Part shown: positions 26,028 to 34,674 of the stretch, piece after piece
Layout: the number at the start of each line of letters is the position of its first letter
Position numbering within the stretch: the stretch's first letter is position 1
Assembly: GCA_944324165.1 (NCBI GenBank)
Contig: CALUVG010000012.1
Span: 1-63,776, forward strand
DNA: 63,776 nucleotides
From: Candidatus Gastranaerophilales bacterium
Lineage (GTDB): Bacteria; Cyanobacteriota; Vampirovibrionia; Gastranaerophilales; Gastranaerophilaceae
Direction: 5' to 3'
Position numbers and translations under genes: made by a program
The notes under the pieces: model-generated
What the model was told of the DNA's origin: nothing
Seen by the model: only the letters and a program-made list of their open reading frames with translations
Databases searched by the model: none

Positions 26028-26786
26028 CTAAACAAGTTCTAAAACATGCTGAGTATTTTTAGCGGCAATTTCAACTAATTGTTTAGCTGTTGCCATCATT
26101 GATAATTCTGAATCCATTTTATTGATGCAAGATCCGCATCCGATAGCACTTGCACCAGCAGCGAATGCAAAAGCTGCAGTTGTAGGGTTGATACCTGTAG
26201 CTGTCATAATAGGCAAATCAATGTTTCTTGCTAATTCAACTGTGTTAGAAAGAGTCAATTCAGCTCTTTCCATTAGACCGCGAACACCAGATGCAGGAGT
26301 TTCTTTTGAGAAGTGTCCTTCAGTTTGGATTAAATCAATACCCATTGTTTCCAATTTTCTGGCTAATTCAATCTGATCTGCAACTTCAATTTCACCAGGG
26401 ATTGTTACTGAGAAAAATACTCTTGTATCACCCAGCAAATCAAGTGTTCTGTTTACTAAAGTCAAAACATCCTGAGCAGAGAATGAAGTACCTTTTTTGT
26501 AAAGAACATCAAAGTTTCCTAATTCAATTGCATCAGCCCCTAATTCAACTGCTCTTGCCAATTCTTCAGGAACAATTGATGATACAAATAAAGGCATGTC
26601 TGTCATTTCTCTGATTTCAGAAATAATTTTTTCATCAGCACAAATATCAATAGCGCTTGCATTTGCATATTCTGCTGCTTTTACAACTTTTTTAATATTT
26701 TCAATATCAAAATTGTCGATACCTGCAATAATTTTTACTGCTCTTTTTTCCATTAAATGTTGTTTAAATGATTCAATTCTTGTCAT
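26028..26786 (-). CDS. DUF561 (Ycf23-like) TIM-barrel protein
   Basis: 252 residues. The sequence reads as a TIM barrel with LMEKRAVKIIAGIDNFDIEN, SAIDICADEKI, LGADAIELGNFDVLYKKG, GIDLIQTEG and a closing phosphate-site-like ASAIGCGSCINKM. This matches DUF561, the family that includes plastid Ycf23 and is otherwise found mainly in cyanobacteria and algae. Its reaction is not known. GGAG before ATG 26786 sets the start. The gene stands alone with its own terminator. Confidence 0.82.
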   Translation of the reverse strand: MTRIESFKQHLMEKRAVKIIAGIDNFDIENIKKVVKAAEYANASAIDICADEKIISEIREMTDMPLFVSSIVPEELARAVELGADAIELGNFDVLYKKGTSFSAQDVLTLVNRTLDLLGDTRVFFSVTIPGEIEVADQIELARKLETMGIDLIQTEGHFSKETPASGVRGLMERAELTLSNTVELARNIDLPIMTATGINPTTAAFAFAAGASAIGCGSCINKMDSELSMMATAKQLVEIAAKNTQHVLELV

Positions 26787-26942
26787 ATATATTCTCCTTT
26801 TTAAAATAAGATGTCTCAACTTTTTACTGAATTATACATTAAAATTATAATAATTTCAACAACTAATCTTAATTTAATTTAAAAGGGGCTGTAAAATAGG
26901 TTTGCCGGAGAGAAATAATTAATTAGGTATAGGAGATTAAAG

Positions 26943-27647
26943 GTGAAGAATATAATATTACTTTTATTTTTACTTGGAATTTCAGTTTTAAATCCGGCTT
27001 ACTGTTATAATTTTGCTCCGGATGAAAAAGCTACAATAAATATATATGAGAAAATAAATCCTTCAATAGTAGCAATAGATGCACAAATTCCTGACGGATT
27101 TTCTGCCGGAACAGGTTGTATAGTAAGAGAAGATGGGGTTATTCTGACAGGCTCTCATGTTATAGAAGACGCACAAAGCATTGAAGTAAAAACTTCCAAC
27201 GGAAAGACATATATGGCTAAAGTTCTGGCGCAAATGGGTAAAAATAAAGACCTTGCATTATTAAAAATCAATGCAAAAGAGAAATTTCCTGTAATTGAAT
27301 TTGGAGATTCAGACGAAGTTAAAGTCGGACAAAAAGTTCTTGCCATAGGCAACCCTTTTGGCTTTGCCGGCACATTGACGCAGGGTATTGTATCCAGAAT
27401 TGATTATGCAAAAGGACGAATTCAAACTGATGCATCTATAAACCCCGGCTGTTCAGGCGGTCCGCTTTTAAATGCATCGGGTGAAGTAATAGGAATTAGC
27501 CAATCTATTTACAATCCTGACAATAATATATCAAACATTGGCATTGGATTTGCAATTCCCGTTAACGAGGCTAAAAAATTTCTTGCTACCGCCAATATGG
27601 GTGAAACATCAGTCAGCAATAAAAAACATTTTGCATCAAAAAAATAA
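26943..27647 (+). CDS. Secreted trypsin-like serine protease (DegP/HtrA type, no PDZ)
   Basis: 234 residues with a signal peptide (1-21) and an intact catalytic triad: H72 (GSHVIE), D103 (KDLALLKI) and S171 (GCSGGPLLN). The chain stops after the protease domain, so the PDZ domains of DegP/HhoA are missing. Start codon is GTG with TAGGAG 6-8 nt upstream. Predicted to work in the periplasm or at the cell surface in protein quality control. Confidence 0.88.
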   Translation: MKNIILLLFLLGISVLNPAYCYNFAPDEKATINIYEKINPSIVAIDAQIPDGFSAGTGCIVREDGVILTGSHVIEDAQSIEVKTSNGKTYMAKVLAQMGKNKDLALLKINAKEKFPVIEFGDSDEVKVGQKVLAIGNPFGFAGTLTQGIVSRIDYAKGRIQTDASINPGCSGGPLLNASGEVIGISQSIYNPDNNISNIGIGFAIPVNEAKKFLATANMGETSVSNKKHFASKK

Positions 27648-27736
27648 AGTATACTCTTTATAAATCTTAAAATACAAACTCTGTTTTTATTATTTTATGC
27701 TATAGTTTATTTATATAGTTAATATAAGGAGGGATA

Positions 27737-28648
27737 ATGACAGAGTTTTATTTTATGAACGGGGAATATGTAGAAGCATCAAAAGCTATGATTCCTGCCC
27801 GTACACACGCATTTTTATACGGTACCGCAGTTTTTGAAGGTATACGCGGTTATTGGAACGAAGAAGAAAAACAACTCTATGTTTTTCGTGCTCCGGAACA
27901 CTACCAGAGACTGATTCACAGCGGTAAAATAATGCATATGGAAAGTCCGTATACAATCGAAGAATACTGTAAAATTACATGCGATTTATTGAAGAAAAAT
28001 GGTTATAAAGAAAATTGCTATATGCGCCCTAACCTTTATAAATCAGCGCAAAAAGTAGGACCGGGATTATACGACAATCCGGATGCATTCATGATTATTC
28101 CAAACAAAATGGGTGATTATATTGATACATCAAAAGGTCTGAGAGTATGCGTATCAAGCTGGAGAAGAAACAGTGATAACGCTATTCCTCCGCGCGCTAA
28201 AGTTGCCGGAGGCTATGCTAATGCTGCATTAATTAAAACAGATGCACACAATGCAGGATTCGATGATGCAATTGTTCTTGATGAAGCAGGTAAAGTAACC
28301 GAAGGCTCTGCAATGAATTTGTTCATTGTTCAGAACGGTAAACTTATTACAACCAAAAAGACTGATGATATTCTGGTCGGGGTTACAAGAAACACTATCA
28401 TTGAACTGGCTAAAGACTTAGGAATACCGGTAGAAGAACGTGCAATTGACAGAACTGAATTGTATATCTCTGATGAAGCATTCTATTGCGGAACAGGTGC
28501 TCAGGTAAGCCCTATTGTCGAAATTGACGGCAGAAAACTTGGCGACGGTAAAGTCGGACCTATTGCAACAGATTTACAAAAACTGTATTTCGATGTTGTT
28601 TGCGGTCGTGTTCCTAAGTATAAAAAATGGTGCATGCCGGTTTACTAA
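27737..28648 (+). CDS. ilvE: Branched-chain amino acid aminotransferase
   Basis: 303 residues, PLP fold type IV, moving the amino group between glutamate and branched-chain 2-oxo acids. Lysine K155 (PPRAKVAGGY) binds PLP; the VTEGSAMNLFIV and VGVTRNTIIELA segments and FEGIRGYW near the N-terminus are typical. AAGGAGG Shine-Dalgarno. The permease gene begins 5 nt after the stop. Confidence 0.93.
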   Translation: MTEFYFMNGEYVEASKAMIPARTHAFLYGTAVFEGIRGYWNEEEKQLYVFRAPEHYQRLIHSGKIMHMESPYTIEEYCKITCDLLKKNGYKENCYMRPNLYKSAQKVGPGLYDNPDAFMIIPNKMGDYIDTSKGLRVCVSSWRRNSDNAIPPRAKVAGGYANAALIKTDAHNAGFDDAIVLDEAGKVTEGSAMNLFIVQNGKLITTKKTDDILVGVTRNTIIELAKDLGIPVEERAIDRTELYISDEAFYCGTGAQVSPIVEIDGRKLGDGKVGPIATDLQKLYFDVVCGRVPKYKKWCMPVY

Positions 28649-28652
28649 TTCT

Positions 28653-29390
28653 ATGATTACTTTTTTAGGACTATGCGTTCAAAATTTAATAAAATGTATT
28701 AAATACATATTTGCAAGACAGGTGAGATTTTCAACTATCATTTCGCAGGCTGCTGCTATAAGTTATGATTCGTTGTCAATCTCACTTATCATTGCATTTA
28801 TTGCTGCGGCTGTTATCGCGATACAGGTAGCAAAACAGTTTCTAATGTCCGGTGCTGACACATATATCGGCGGAACAATTGCAATTGTAATGATCAGAGA
28901 AATAGCTCCTGGGTTTGTTGGTCTGGCTATTGGCGCACGAGCCGGAACAGCAATTTCCGCAGAAATTGCAAATATGCAGGTAACTTCTCAGGTTGATGCC
29001 ATAAAAACTCTTAAAGTAGATCCTGTCGGGTATTACTTTACACCGAGAATTTTAGGCGCAACTATAACTGTCCCTATGGTTGTTTTAATTGCCGAAGTTA
29101 TAGGAGTGCTCGGCGGAATGCTTGTATCTAACGCAACTATCGACTTACATCCCGCAAGATATATGAATTCTGTCTGGCTCTGGTTAAGTACAAGAGATAT
29201 TTACATAAGCCTTTTAAAAGCCGCTGTATTTGGCGGACTTATTGCCCTTGTGTGTGCGACACAAGGTTACGAAACTAAAGGCGGAGCTAAAGAAGTCGGG
29301 AATTCCACTACTCAAGCTGCAATTCTTTCGACTATATATTTATTAGTTGCAGATTTTGTAATAAACTTAATATTCTATATAGCAAAGTAG
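28653..29390 (+). CDS. mlaE: MlaE-family ABC transporter permease
   Basis: 245 residues, multi-helix membrane protein with the family core REIAPGFVGLAIGARAGTAI-SAEIANMQVTSQ and the P-R-ILGATITVPM segment. MlaE permeases move phospholipids between inner and outer membranes; in cyanobacteria and plastids the TGD1 branch does the same. Start at 28653, 5 nt after ilvE; a longer frame beginning inside ilvE (28515) is unlikely. The ATPase and MCE partners are not in the window. Confidence 0.9.
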   Translation: MITFLGLCVQNLIKCIKYIFARQVRFSTIISQAAAISYDSLSISLIIAFIAAAVIAIQVAKQFLMSGADTYIGGTIAIVMIREIAPGFVGLAIGARAGTAISAEIANMQVTSQVDAIKTLKVDPVGYYFTPRILGATITVPMVVLIAEVIGVLGGMLVSNATIDLHPARYMNSVWLWLSTRDIYISLLKAAVFGGLIALVCATQGYETKGGAKEVGNSTTQAAILSTIYLLVADFVINLIFYIAK

Positions 29391-29422
29391 CAAAAAAAAA
29401 TTTTACGGATTTTCTTTCCAAT

Positions 29423-29908
29423 ATGATTAAACCAATTACACAATATATGCGCAATAATACTGCCTATTGTATTAAGGGACCGGTCGGACGCGTAATGGAT
29501 ACTAACATTAAACTCCGTCTGTTTTTCGATAAAAATGATAATGTTATCGCCAAATCAACAACTTTTTCTGCAGCTAGAGGCGGAAATAAGCTTATAAAAA
29601 CAATTCTACAAACAGCAGAAGGATTGGTTAAAATTACCGAGCACAATCTGGATGTCATAAAATTAAACAAATACAAAGGCAAAAAAAATTTCAAATATCC
29701 TTATAGCATGTCCTCTTCAGTAGTTTATAATGACAGCACCACTGCAGAAAGAAAACTGTTTTTCATAAAATCAGGGATTAAATTTCTACGCACTGATGAT
29801 GACGGATTTCTTATTTACAAAAAACAGCCGATTTTTAAAACGCAAAAATTAACACTACATTCTTCTGTCAACAAAGATGATTTTATATTTGACAGTTCAA
29901 AAATTTAG
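29423..29908 (+). CDS. Hypothetical protein
   Basis: 161 residues, not recognised. Strand-rich and basic, with no signal peptide or membrane segment. Landmarks are MDTNIKLRLFFDKNDNVIAK near the N-terminus and a KFLRTDDDGFLIYKKQPIFK segment near the C-terminus. No Shine-Dalgarno. It follows the mlaE gene by 32 nt. Confidence 0.55.
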   Translation: MIKPITQYMRNNTAYCIKGPVGRVMDTNIKLRLFFDKNDNVIAKSTTFSAARGGNKLIKTILQTAEGLVKITEHNLDVIKLNKYKGKKNFKYPYSMSSSVVYNDSTTAERKLFFIKSGIKFLRTDDDGFLIYKKQPIFKTQKLTLHSSVNKDDFIFDSSKI

Positions 29909-30103
29909 GTAATGGGGTTATTATCAATCGCGCTTTTGAAAAATCAAATCATAACCCATTGCATCTGCAAGTTTTTTTTGTTTCATACATTTTTGTTACA
30001 TATATGGACATTCTTGCGCTGCATGGGTAATTCAAAATGAAAACATGGATTACCTGCATTGTGATGACCTATCCTGGGCAGGAAAACACAAATGTTCTGA
30101 TGA

Positions 30104-31492
30104 TTAAGCCAGATATTTTTGAACGGTTGTTTTGTCAAAGACTTCAACGCTGTCTTTTGAATGTATAAATATCATACAACTTATAAGTTCTTTCAGGCTC
30201 TCAAAATCAGAAAATGACATTTTATTACGTAAATCTTCCATGTTATTTGCAAGAAATTCCATGATAATAATTTTGTTATCATATACAAGACTTGAATAGT
30301 AATCAAATGTTTCCTTAGTCTTAATACCTTCAAGATAAATCACATCAGGTGATTGGAATTCTATAAAACGTGAAGCTTTATCCATGTTAAACCCTACATT
30401 CTCATTAAGTTCACACTGATGAACATTTTCCAGATGATATTTTGCAATACTTTCCAGCGTCATTATATTTTTATTTTTGTGCTTTGCTGCAATTTCTGTC
30501 AAGAGAGAGTATATTATATGGGTTTTTCCACTTAATGGCGAACCGCAGACAAGTATTATTCCCGGAATATCAAGAGATTTTTTGATTACCGCCAAACTTT
30601 TTTCGTCTTTAATAATTTGTGTTAGTTTTTTAGGCGGTTTATAGATTTTTAAGAAAATTCTTTCTCCCATAATAGTAGGAAATGTTGATATACTTGCGAT
30701 AAGAGAAATATCATCTACTTTAAAATTAAGTTTGCCAAGCTGAGGAACTTCACTAACAGAAGGATCAAGCTCTGCAAGATTTTTCAGTCTGCCTGTAAAA
30801 GAAGTTGAAAGTACAGATGGTATTGTTCCTTTATTTAATAACTCACTTTGTTTTTTAAAGTTTACAACAAGTCCTTCATCTTCGCGTTGAAAAGAAACTT
30901 CATGAACTTCTTCTAAAATTGCCTGTTTAAGTATTGCACGAATGATTTTTTGCATATGATTGTCGCTTAAATCTTCACTGTGCAATTCATCACGCCAATC
31001 ATAACCATTTTCCTGATTTTGAGTAAAAATTTCCCCGACCGTAATATCTGTATGATAATATTCATCTATTTTTTTCATTATAGATGTTTCTGAAGATATA
31101 ACCGGCTCGATAGAACATTCAGCAGTTTCCAGAATTTTATCAATGGCAAACAAGTCCAAAGGGTCTGCCATTGCAACTGTCAGAGTATCTTCTATTTTAA
31201 ACAGTGGAATAATACGATATTTTTTAGCATCAGAAAAATTGATAAACTTTAAACAGTTTGTATCAAGTGTGTAATCATCAAGATTAACATAAGGAATATG
31301 CAGTTTTGCCTCAAGAAATTTCAAGATAGCATCTTCAGTGAGCACACCTGAATTAATCAATACCTGCCCTATATTAATATTTTGAGCATTAGCAATTTCT
31401 TCTGCCTGTTCAATTGTCTCATACTGCACAAGCCCTGCTCTTACAAGGTCGTATTTTAATTTTTCCAGTGTTTTATTCGTAACTGCTTCCAT
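30104..31492 (-). CDS. Degenerate GspE/PilB-like ATPase with MshEN domain
   Basis: 462 residues. Residues about 10-145 match the MshEN/GspE N-terminal domain (GQVLINSGVLTEDAILKFLE, then PLFKIEDTLTVAMADPLDLF), which binds cyclic-di-GMP in some family members. An ATPase core follows with Walker A GSPLSGKT (317-324). Other core motifs are altered: the Walker B/GEIRD region reads PDVIYLEGIKT, the LRQDPD motif has become EFQSPD, the histidine box (GHLV..TLHT) is absent and there are no CxxC zinc pairs. It lies 9 nt after a receiver protein and in line with a histidine kinase, not with pilus genes. It may be a regulatory or cyclic-di-GMP-sensing relative; inference. Confidence 0.75.
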   Translation of the reverse strand: MEAVTNKTLEKLKYDLVRAGLVQYETIEQAEEIANAQNINIGQVLINSGVLTEDAILKFLEAKLHIPYVNLDDYTLDTNCLKFINFSDAKKYRIIPLFKIEDTLTVAMADPLDLFAIDKILETAECSIEPVISSETSIMKKIDEYYHTDITVGEIFTQNQENGYDWRDELHSEDLSDNHMQKIIRAILKQAILEEVHEVSFQREDEGLVVNFKKQSELLNKGTIPSVLSTSFTGRLKNLAELDPSVSEVPQLGKLNFKVDDISLIASISTFPTIMGERIFLKIYKPPKKLTQIIKDEKSLAVIKKSLDIPGIILVCGSPLSGKTHIIYSLLTEIAAKHKNKNIMTLESIAKYHLENVHQCELNENVGFNMDKASRFIEFQSPDVIYLEGIKTKETFDYYSSLVYDNKIIIMEFLANNMEDLRNKMSFSDFESLKELISCMIFIHSKDSVEVFDKTTVQKYLA

Positions 31493-31501
31493 GCCTGCCC
31501 C

Positions 31502-31864
31502 TTACTTCAAATACTCATCAACTTTTTTTAATACATAATCCAAATCAAAAGGTTTGGTAATATATTCATCCGCCCCGGTTTCTTCACCTATAAGTTTATC
31601 CTCTTCTTGAGAGCGGGCAGTGAGCATTAAAATCGGGATATTTTTGTATTTATTGTCAAATTTTAAAAGTCGGCTGATTTTAAAACCGTTAATTTTTGGC
31701 ATCATGACATCCAGAATAATCAAATCCGGCAATATTTCTTTTGCAATTCTCAGCCCTTCTTCCCCGTCATACGCGCAATAGCAGGTATAATCAGATGTTT
31801 CTAATACAAATTTAAGACTTTCGACAATATCCTGTTCATCATCTACAATAAGAATCTTTTTCAT
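31502..31864 (-). CDS. Single-domain response regulator (CheY-like)
   Basis: 120 residues, receiver only. Phospho-acceptor D52 (LIILDVMMPK), acidic pair D8-D9, MLTAR threonine and the YITKPFD lysine are all present. It sits between the histidine kinase upstream (82 nt) and the GspE-like gene downstream (9 nt), so the three probably form one unit, with the receiver passing the signal to the ATPase or to another partner. Confidence 0.92.
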   Translation of the reverse strand: MKKILIVDDEQDIVESLKFVLETSDYTCYCAYDGEEGLRIAKEILPDLIILDVMMPKINGFKISRLLKFDNKYKNIPILMLTARSQEEDKLIGEETGADEYITKPFDLDYVLKKVDEYLK

Positions 31865-31946
31865 AACTTTCCTCTGTTCTGAGATACATTCCGCTATAAT
31901 ATTATTATAGCATACTTTTAAATGGACTTTAGTTTATTAAATTTTC

Positions 31947-33620
31947 TTAATTTTCACTTACCGGCAAAACAAAGTTAAAAGCAGACCCTTTTTCCGGCTT
32001 GCTTTCGCACCAGATAGCACCTTTATGAGTTTCAATCAATTGTTTTGCTATAGGAAGTCCGAGCCCTGTGCCACCAACTTTTCTGGATAAAGAATTTTCT
32101 ATCTGGGCAAACTTATCAAACGCACGCGCTAAATTTTCTTCTGCAATACCAATACCTTCATCTACTACGCTAACCATTACATAATCACCATTGAGCTTTT
32201 TCAACTCTTCTTTAAAGCAATTATTGATATCAATATCTCCGGCATTAATCAGTCTGGATTTTATCGTGATATTTTTACCGGCAGGAGTAAACTTTATTGC
32301 GTTGGACACAAGATTTGTCAAAACTTGTTCCAGCCGCTGCGGATCTGCAATAATCTCCGGCAAATCAGGAGTTTCTTCTGCCGTTAAATTCAAGCCTTTT
32401 TCTTTTGCCACATTCAAAAATGTTGATTTGACAAAATCTATAACAGAATGAATGTCCATTTTTGTAAAATGAAAATCCATTTTTCCGGCCTCAATTTTTG
32501 ACAAATCAAGAAGATCATTGATAATTCCTGACAATCGTTGAACATTACGTGCAGCCATTGTTAAGAATTTTTCAGCTGCGGCAGGAACATCACCACATCG
32601 CCCGCTTGCAAGTATATCCAGTGAATTTTTTATAGATGTCAAAGGAGTGCGCAATTCGTGCGAAACAATAGATATAAATTCAGATTTCAGTCGTTCCAGT
32701 TGCTCAAGTTTATGATTTGTTTCTTTAATTTCCTGATAAAGCGAAGCACTTTTCAATGGCAAAGAAACCTGTTGAGCCAGTGTTTGAAAACACTTAGCAT
32801 CTTCAGATGAAAACGGAGTGTCCTTAAATATTTCAATGCAGCCAAAAAAATTATCACCTAAAGATATTGGCGCAAACATATTATCATATTGAAAAAGGTT
32901 AAAAGTAAATCTGCTTGCAGGATATTTCACATTTTTTATAACCTTTAAATTTTCAGCATCAACTTCATAAGGCAGTTTTTTGTTGTTGAATAAAGATTTA
33001 TAATTCAGAACAATGCGCAGTTTTATAGCACTCAAAAGTTCTTCGGATATCTCATATAAAGAATTCAAAAGTAAAACAGGCGCTTCTTCAGTGCAAAATG
33101 ACAGAGTGCAGGTAAGAGAAAAACTCAAAGACTTATCCATACCCTCTATCATATAATTTATCAACTCGGAAGACTCCAGAGTTCCTGCAAACTGAGAACT
33201 GGTTGAATACAATGTATTAAGCATGTATAGGCTATCCGCCAGATCCTTGTTTGAATTTGAAAGCTGTTCAAGTGAGTGTCTGGTACGCAAATTCATATTT
33301 ATAGCCGCTTCTATCAGTTCTGCTGACATATTTTCCGTAATAAATGCATTTGTCAATTTTATCAGTTCTTTTTCTATTTTATCCTCAATAATAAGAATAA
33401 AAACAGGATTTTCAATATGTGATTTCATTTGTTTAATTATTTTTTTTGCATTTAATGAATGGGATAGAGTGTCAATAATTATAACATCCGGAGAAGAAAC
33501 ATTCAGGATATCATACGCAGTATTTTCATCCATTGCAACAGCAAAAGCACCGGATTTTTTGTTAAAAATTCCGCCGATTAAATCAATTTTCTCCAGCCTG
33601 TCAGAAACTAATAAAATCAT
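31947..33620 (-). CDS. Histidine kinase with pseudo-receiver and GAF domain
   Basis: 557 residues, no membrane segment. Residues 1-115 resemble a receiver (SSPDVIIIDTLSH, D50) but lack the acidic pair and the MP after the aspartate, so it is probably a pseudo-receiver as in cyanobacterial clock kinases. A GAF-like domain spans about 150-295, then HisKA with H321 in SHELRTPLTSI and a HATPase with NLVSNAIKFTPAG, DEGIGIA and GGTGLGLPIA. The enzyme core is intact. Cytosolic sensor; signal unknown. Confidence 0.92.
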   Translation of the reverse strand: MILLVSDRLEKIDLIGGIFNKKSGAFAVAMDENTAYDILNVSSPDVIIIDTLSHSLNAKKIIKQMKSHIENPVFILIIEDKIEKELIKLTNAFITENMSAELIEAAINMNLRTRHSLEQLSNSNKDLADSLYMLNTLYSTSSQFAGTLESSELINYMIEGMDKSLSFSLTCTLSFCTEEAPVLLLNSLYEISEELLSAIKLRIVLNYKSLFNNKKLPYEVDAENLKVIKNVKYPASRFTFNLFQYDNMFAPISLGDNFFGCIEIFKDTPFSSEDAKCFQTLAQQVSLPLKSASLYQEIKETNHKLEQLERLKSEFISIVSHELRTPLTSIKNSLDILASGRCGDVPAAAEKFLTMAARNVQRLSGIINDLLDLSKIEAGKMDFHFTKMDIHSVIDFVKSTFLNVAKEKGLNLTAEETPDLPEIIADPQRLEQVLTNLVSNAIKFTPAGKNITIKSRLINAGDIDINNCFKEELKKLNGDYVMVSVVDEGIGIAEENLARAFDKFAQIENSLSRKVGGTGLGLPIAKQLIETHKGAIWCESKPEKGSAFNFVLPVSEN

Positions 33621-33753
33621 AGTAATAATATAGTAGCAGGGAATTAGTATAATGCAAAACTGTTAAGTTTTTTTTAAGTGTAATCAGATTTTGGGATAAT
33701 TTTAAATTCATAATTTGAGGACGATTATCCATGGGCTGATTTTTAAAAAACTA

Positions 33754-33775
33754 GGGCGAACAATATTGTTCGCCC
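33754..33775 (-). terminator. Terminator of the NarL-type regulator gene
   Basis: A perfect 22-nt palindrome (arm GGGCGAACAA, 33754-33763), with CCCTAGTTTTTT on the minus strand just after it. Confidence 0.8.
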
Positions 33776-33785
33776 GCGAATAAAT

Positions 33786-34475
33786 TTATACCATACCCTC
33801 TTTAACAGCTTTTACTGCAGCCTGCACTCTGTCATTTACACACATTTTTTGTAATATAGAACAAACATGAGCTTTGGCAGTATGCACACTTACTATCAAT
33901 TCTTTTGCTATTTCTGTATTGCTTTTGCCTGATACCAGATGTTTTAAAACTTCATATTCTCTTTCCGTAAGCGGTACACGACCTTCTGACTGGGATTTAT
34001 TAGGCAAAAATCCTATATTTTCAACTTTCGGGAATGAATTTAGCGCAAGTTGAGCAACCATAGGGTCTATCCAGCAGACTCCAATCGAAACATCTCTTAC
34101 AACATCAGCAAGCTTTTGCGGATCAATGTCTTTCAGGCAATAAGCACTTGCGCCGGAACTTAATGCCGCAACAACTTCTTCTGCTCTGTCATGTGAAGTT
34201 AATGCTATAATCTTTGTTTCCGGTGCGAACTCTTTTACTTTAATCATCGCCTCAATACCGTTCATGCCCGGCAGCCCCAAATCCATTAATACAACATCCG
34301 GTTTATATCGCTCTATAAACTTTAATCCTTCTGTTGCATTTTCGGATTCTGCGACAACTTCCATGTCGTCATTTGCATTCAGCGCGCAGCGTAATCCTAC
34401 TCGTGTGAGTTTAAAATCCTCTACAATGATAATTCTAATCACCTTTTTGGTTTCAGTTGTGTTTTTATCTTCCAT
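33786..34475 (-). CDS. NarL/FixJ-type response regulator
   Basis: 229 residues: receiver (10-125) with D65 in VVLMDLGLPGMNG, lysine in AYCLKDIDP, and a C-terminal LuxR/GerE HTH (about 165-225, LTEREYEVLKHLVSGKSNTE then IAKELIVSVHTAKAHVCSIL). A cytosolic DNA-binding regulator. It is separated from the downstream histidine kinase by its own terminator, so the pairing is uncertain. Confidence 0.92.
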   Translation of the reverse strand: MEDKNTTETKKVIRIIIVEDFKLTRVGLRCALNANDDMEVVAESENATEGLKFIERYKPDVVLMDLGLPGMNGIEAMIKVKEFAPETKIIALTSHDRAEEVVAALSSGASAYCLKDIDPQKLADVVRDVSIGVCWIDPMVAQLALNSFPKVENIGFLPNKSQSEGRVPLTEREYEVLKHLVSGKSNTEIAKELIVSVHTAKAHVCSILQKMCVNDRVQAAVKAVKEGMV

Positions 34476-34674
34476 TAGAAGCCCCCTTTTCTTTGGAATA
34501 ATATCTACTCCTCTTTTTACTTAAAACTATTAAAGGATAGCAACGAGAATTAATCCATTACCCACGTGGGTACAATTATTGTATTAGATACAATTATTAT
34601 TTTTATGCTATTTCTTATTTGTTATGATATAATATCATTAGTGAAATTATTATCTTGCTTTAGGGGATTTAAAT

